A stretch of 32,731 nucleotides of DNA from Cellvibrionales bacterium UBA5860 (GTDB taxonomy: Bacteria; Pseudomonadota; Gammaproteobacteria; Pseudomonadales; Porticoccaceae), in NCBI GenBank assembly GCA_002431545.1, contig DJFY01000029.1, positions 41,810 through 74,540 on the forward strand, given 5' to 3'. Below, in pieces: positions 32,376 to 32,731 of this stretch. The translations under genes and the position numbers were made by a program. The notes under the pieces were generated by a model, which did not search any database, was not told the DNA's origin, and was given only the letters and a program-made list of their open reading frames with translations. Each line of letters begins with the position of its first letter. Position 1 is the first letter of the stretch.

Positions 32376-32731
32376 ATGACCTACTGTCTGGGGATCTCTC
32401 TAAAAACGGGACTGGTCTTTACTTCTGACTCCCGAACCAATGCTGGTGCTGACCAGATCAGCCAGTACGGCAAGATGCATACGCTGGGGATCGAGGGCGA
32501 TCGGCAATTCGTGCTCCTGAGTGCAGGCAATCTGGCCACTACCCAGGCAGTATTGACCGAGGTCAGACACCAGCTCCGGGACGATCCGGAATGTGTGATA
32601 CGAAAGGCGCGCTACCTCGATGAAGTGGCCGACCACATCGGCGAGATCAGCCGCGAGCAGCAAAGCCGGTTTATCGACGCCAAAGGTACGCCTGCCGGAT
32701 TCAGTCCGCGTGTGAGTTTTATTCTGGGCGG
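32376..32731 (+). CDS. Anbu-type proteasome-related peptidase, N-terminal part (runs off the window)
   Basis: The frame from ATG at 32376 is open to the end of the window (118 complete codons, no stop). It starts MTYCLGISLKTGLVFTSDS followed by RTNAGADQISQYGKMH, the N-terminus typical of Anbu, the bacterial ancestral-beta-subunit proteasome homologue (COG3484). Thr2 would become the N-terminal nucleophile after Met removal. Asp18 (SDSRTNAG) and Lys34 (YGKM) fit the other active-site residues of Ntn hydrolases. LLSAGNLATTQAVL matches the SAGNxAxxQ signature. Anbu genes are usually followed by a transglutaminase-like gene and an ATP-grasp/alpha-E pair, which would lie beyond the edge. No strong ribosome binding site was seen, so the exact start is less certain. 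Confidence 0.85.
   Translation, partial: MTYCLGISLKTGLVFTSDSRTNAGADQISQYGKMHTLGIEGDRQFVLLSAGNLATTQAVLTEVRHQLRDDPECVIRKARYLDEVADHIGEISREQQSRFIDAKGTPAGFSPRVSFILG

Overview
The window looks like a chromosomal segment of a marine-type gammaproteobacterium, probably from the Cellvibrionales-like assemblage (Spongiibacteraceae, Halieaceae or relatives). This rests on gene content: DUF1329 and DUF1631 proteins, a mobA-moaEDCBA operon behind a Moco-type leader, many stand-alone acyl-CoA catabolism genes, and an Anbu-type protease at the right edge. The lineage is an inference; no rRNA or marker gene is present. No tRNA, IS element, CRISPR array or phage gene was seen.

Layout. Positions 302-2901 hold a tandem pair of amidohydrolase-2 family proteins about 88% identical to each other, separated by a hairpin-rich spacer and closed by a strong terminator. 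Positions 3061-4635 encode a cytoplasmic SMP-30/NHL-like beta-propeller. Positions 4784-6408 carry a visibly AT-richer methyltransferase and family 2 glycosyltransferase overlapping at GTGA, probably part of surface glycan synthesis. Positions 6473-13285 (minus strand) hold four consecutive paralogous family III CoA-transferases followed by a DUF1329 exported protein. Across a 600-base divergent region, positions 13884-17794 (plus) encode a D-aminoacylase-type amidohydrolase and two luciferase-like (LLM) oxidoreductases. Positions 17825-20005 hold an alpha/beta hydrolase (minus) and a plus-strand group of an ABM monooxygenase-like protein and two hotdog-fold dehydratase subunits. Positions 20613-23030 encode a DUF1631 protein.

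Positions 23155-26483 (minus) are a compact molybdenum cofactor operon, moaA-moaB-moaC-moaD-moaE-mobA in transcription order, with ATGA overlaps and a structured leader that fits the Moco RNA motif. Positions 26853-30159 (plus) encode an unrecognised lipoprotein, a PhoA-type alkaline phosphatase and an unrecognised exported protein. Positions 30227-32140 (minus) encode a YjdF-like membrane protein and a fifth, more distant family III CoA-transferase. From 32376 the start of an Anbu-type proteasome-related peptidase runs off the window.

How it may fit together (inference). The amidohydrolases, CoA-transferases, LLM oxidoreductases, hydrolase, ABM protein and two-subunit hydratase are the kinds of enzyme used to oxidise, open, CoA-activate and hydrate an unusual carbon skeleton such as a terpenoid, steroid or alicyclic/aromatic compound. 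No thiolase, acyl-CoA dehydrogenase, CoA ligase, transporter or transcription regulator lies in the window, so the substrate and pathway order cannot be read from it. This cluster, with its repeated expansion of CoA-transferases and amidohydrolases, is the best candidate here for an undescribed system.
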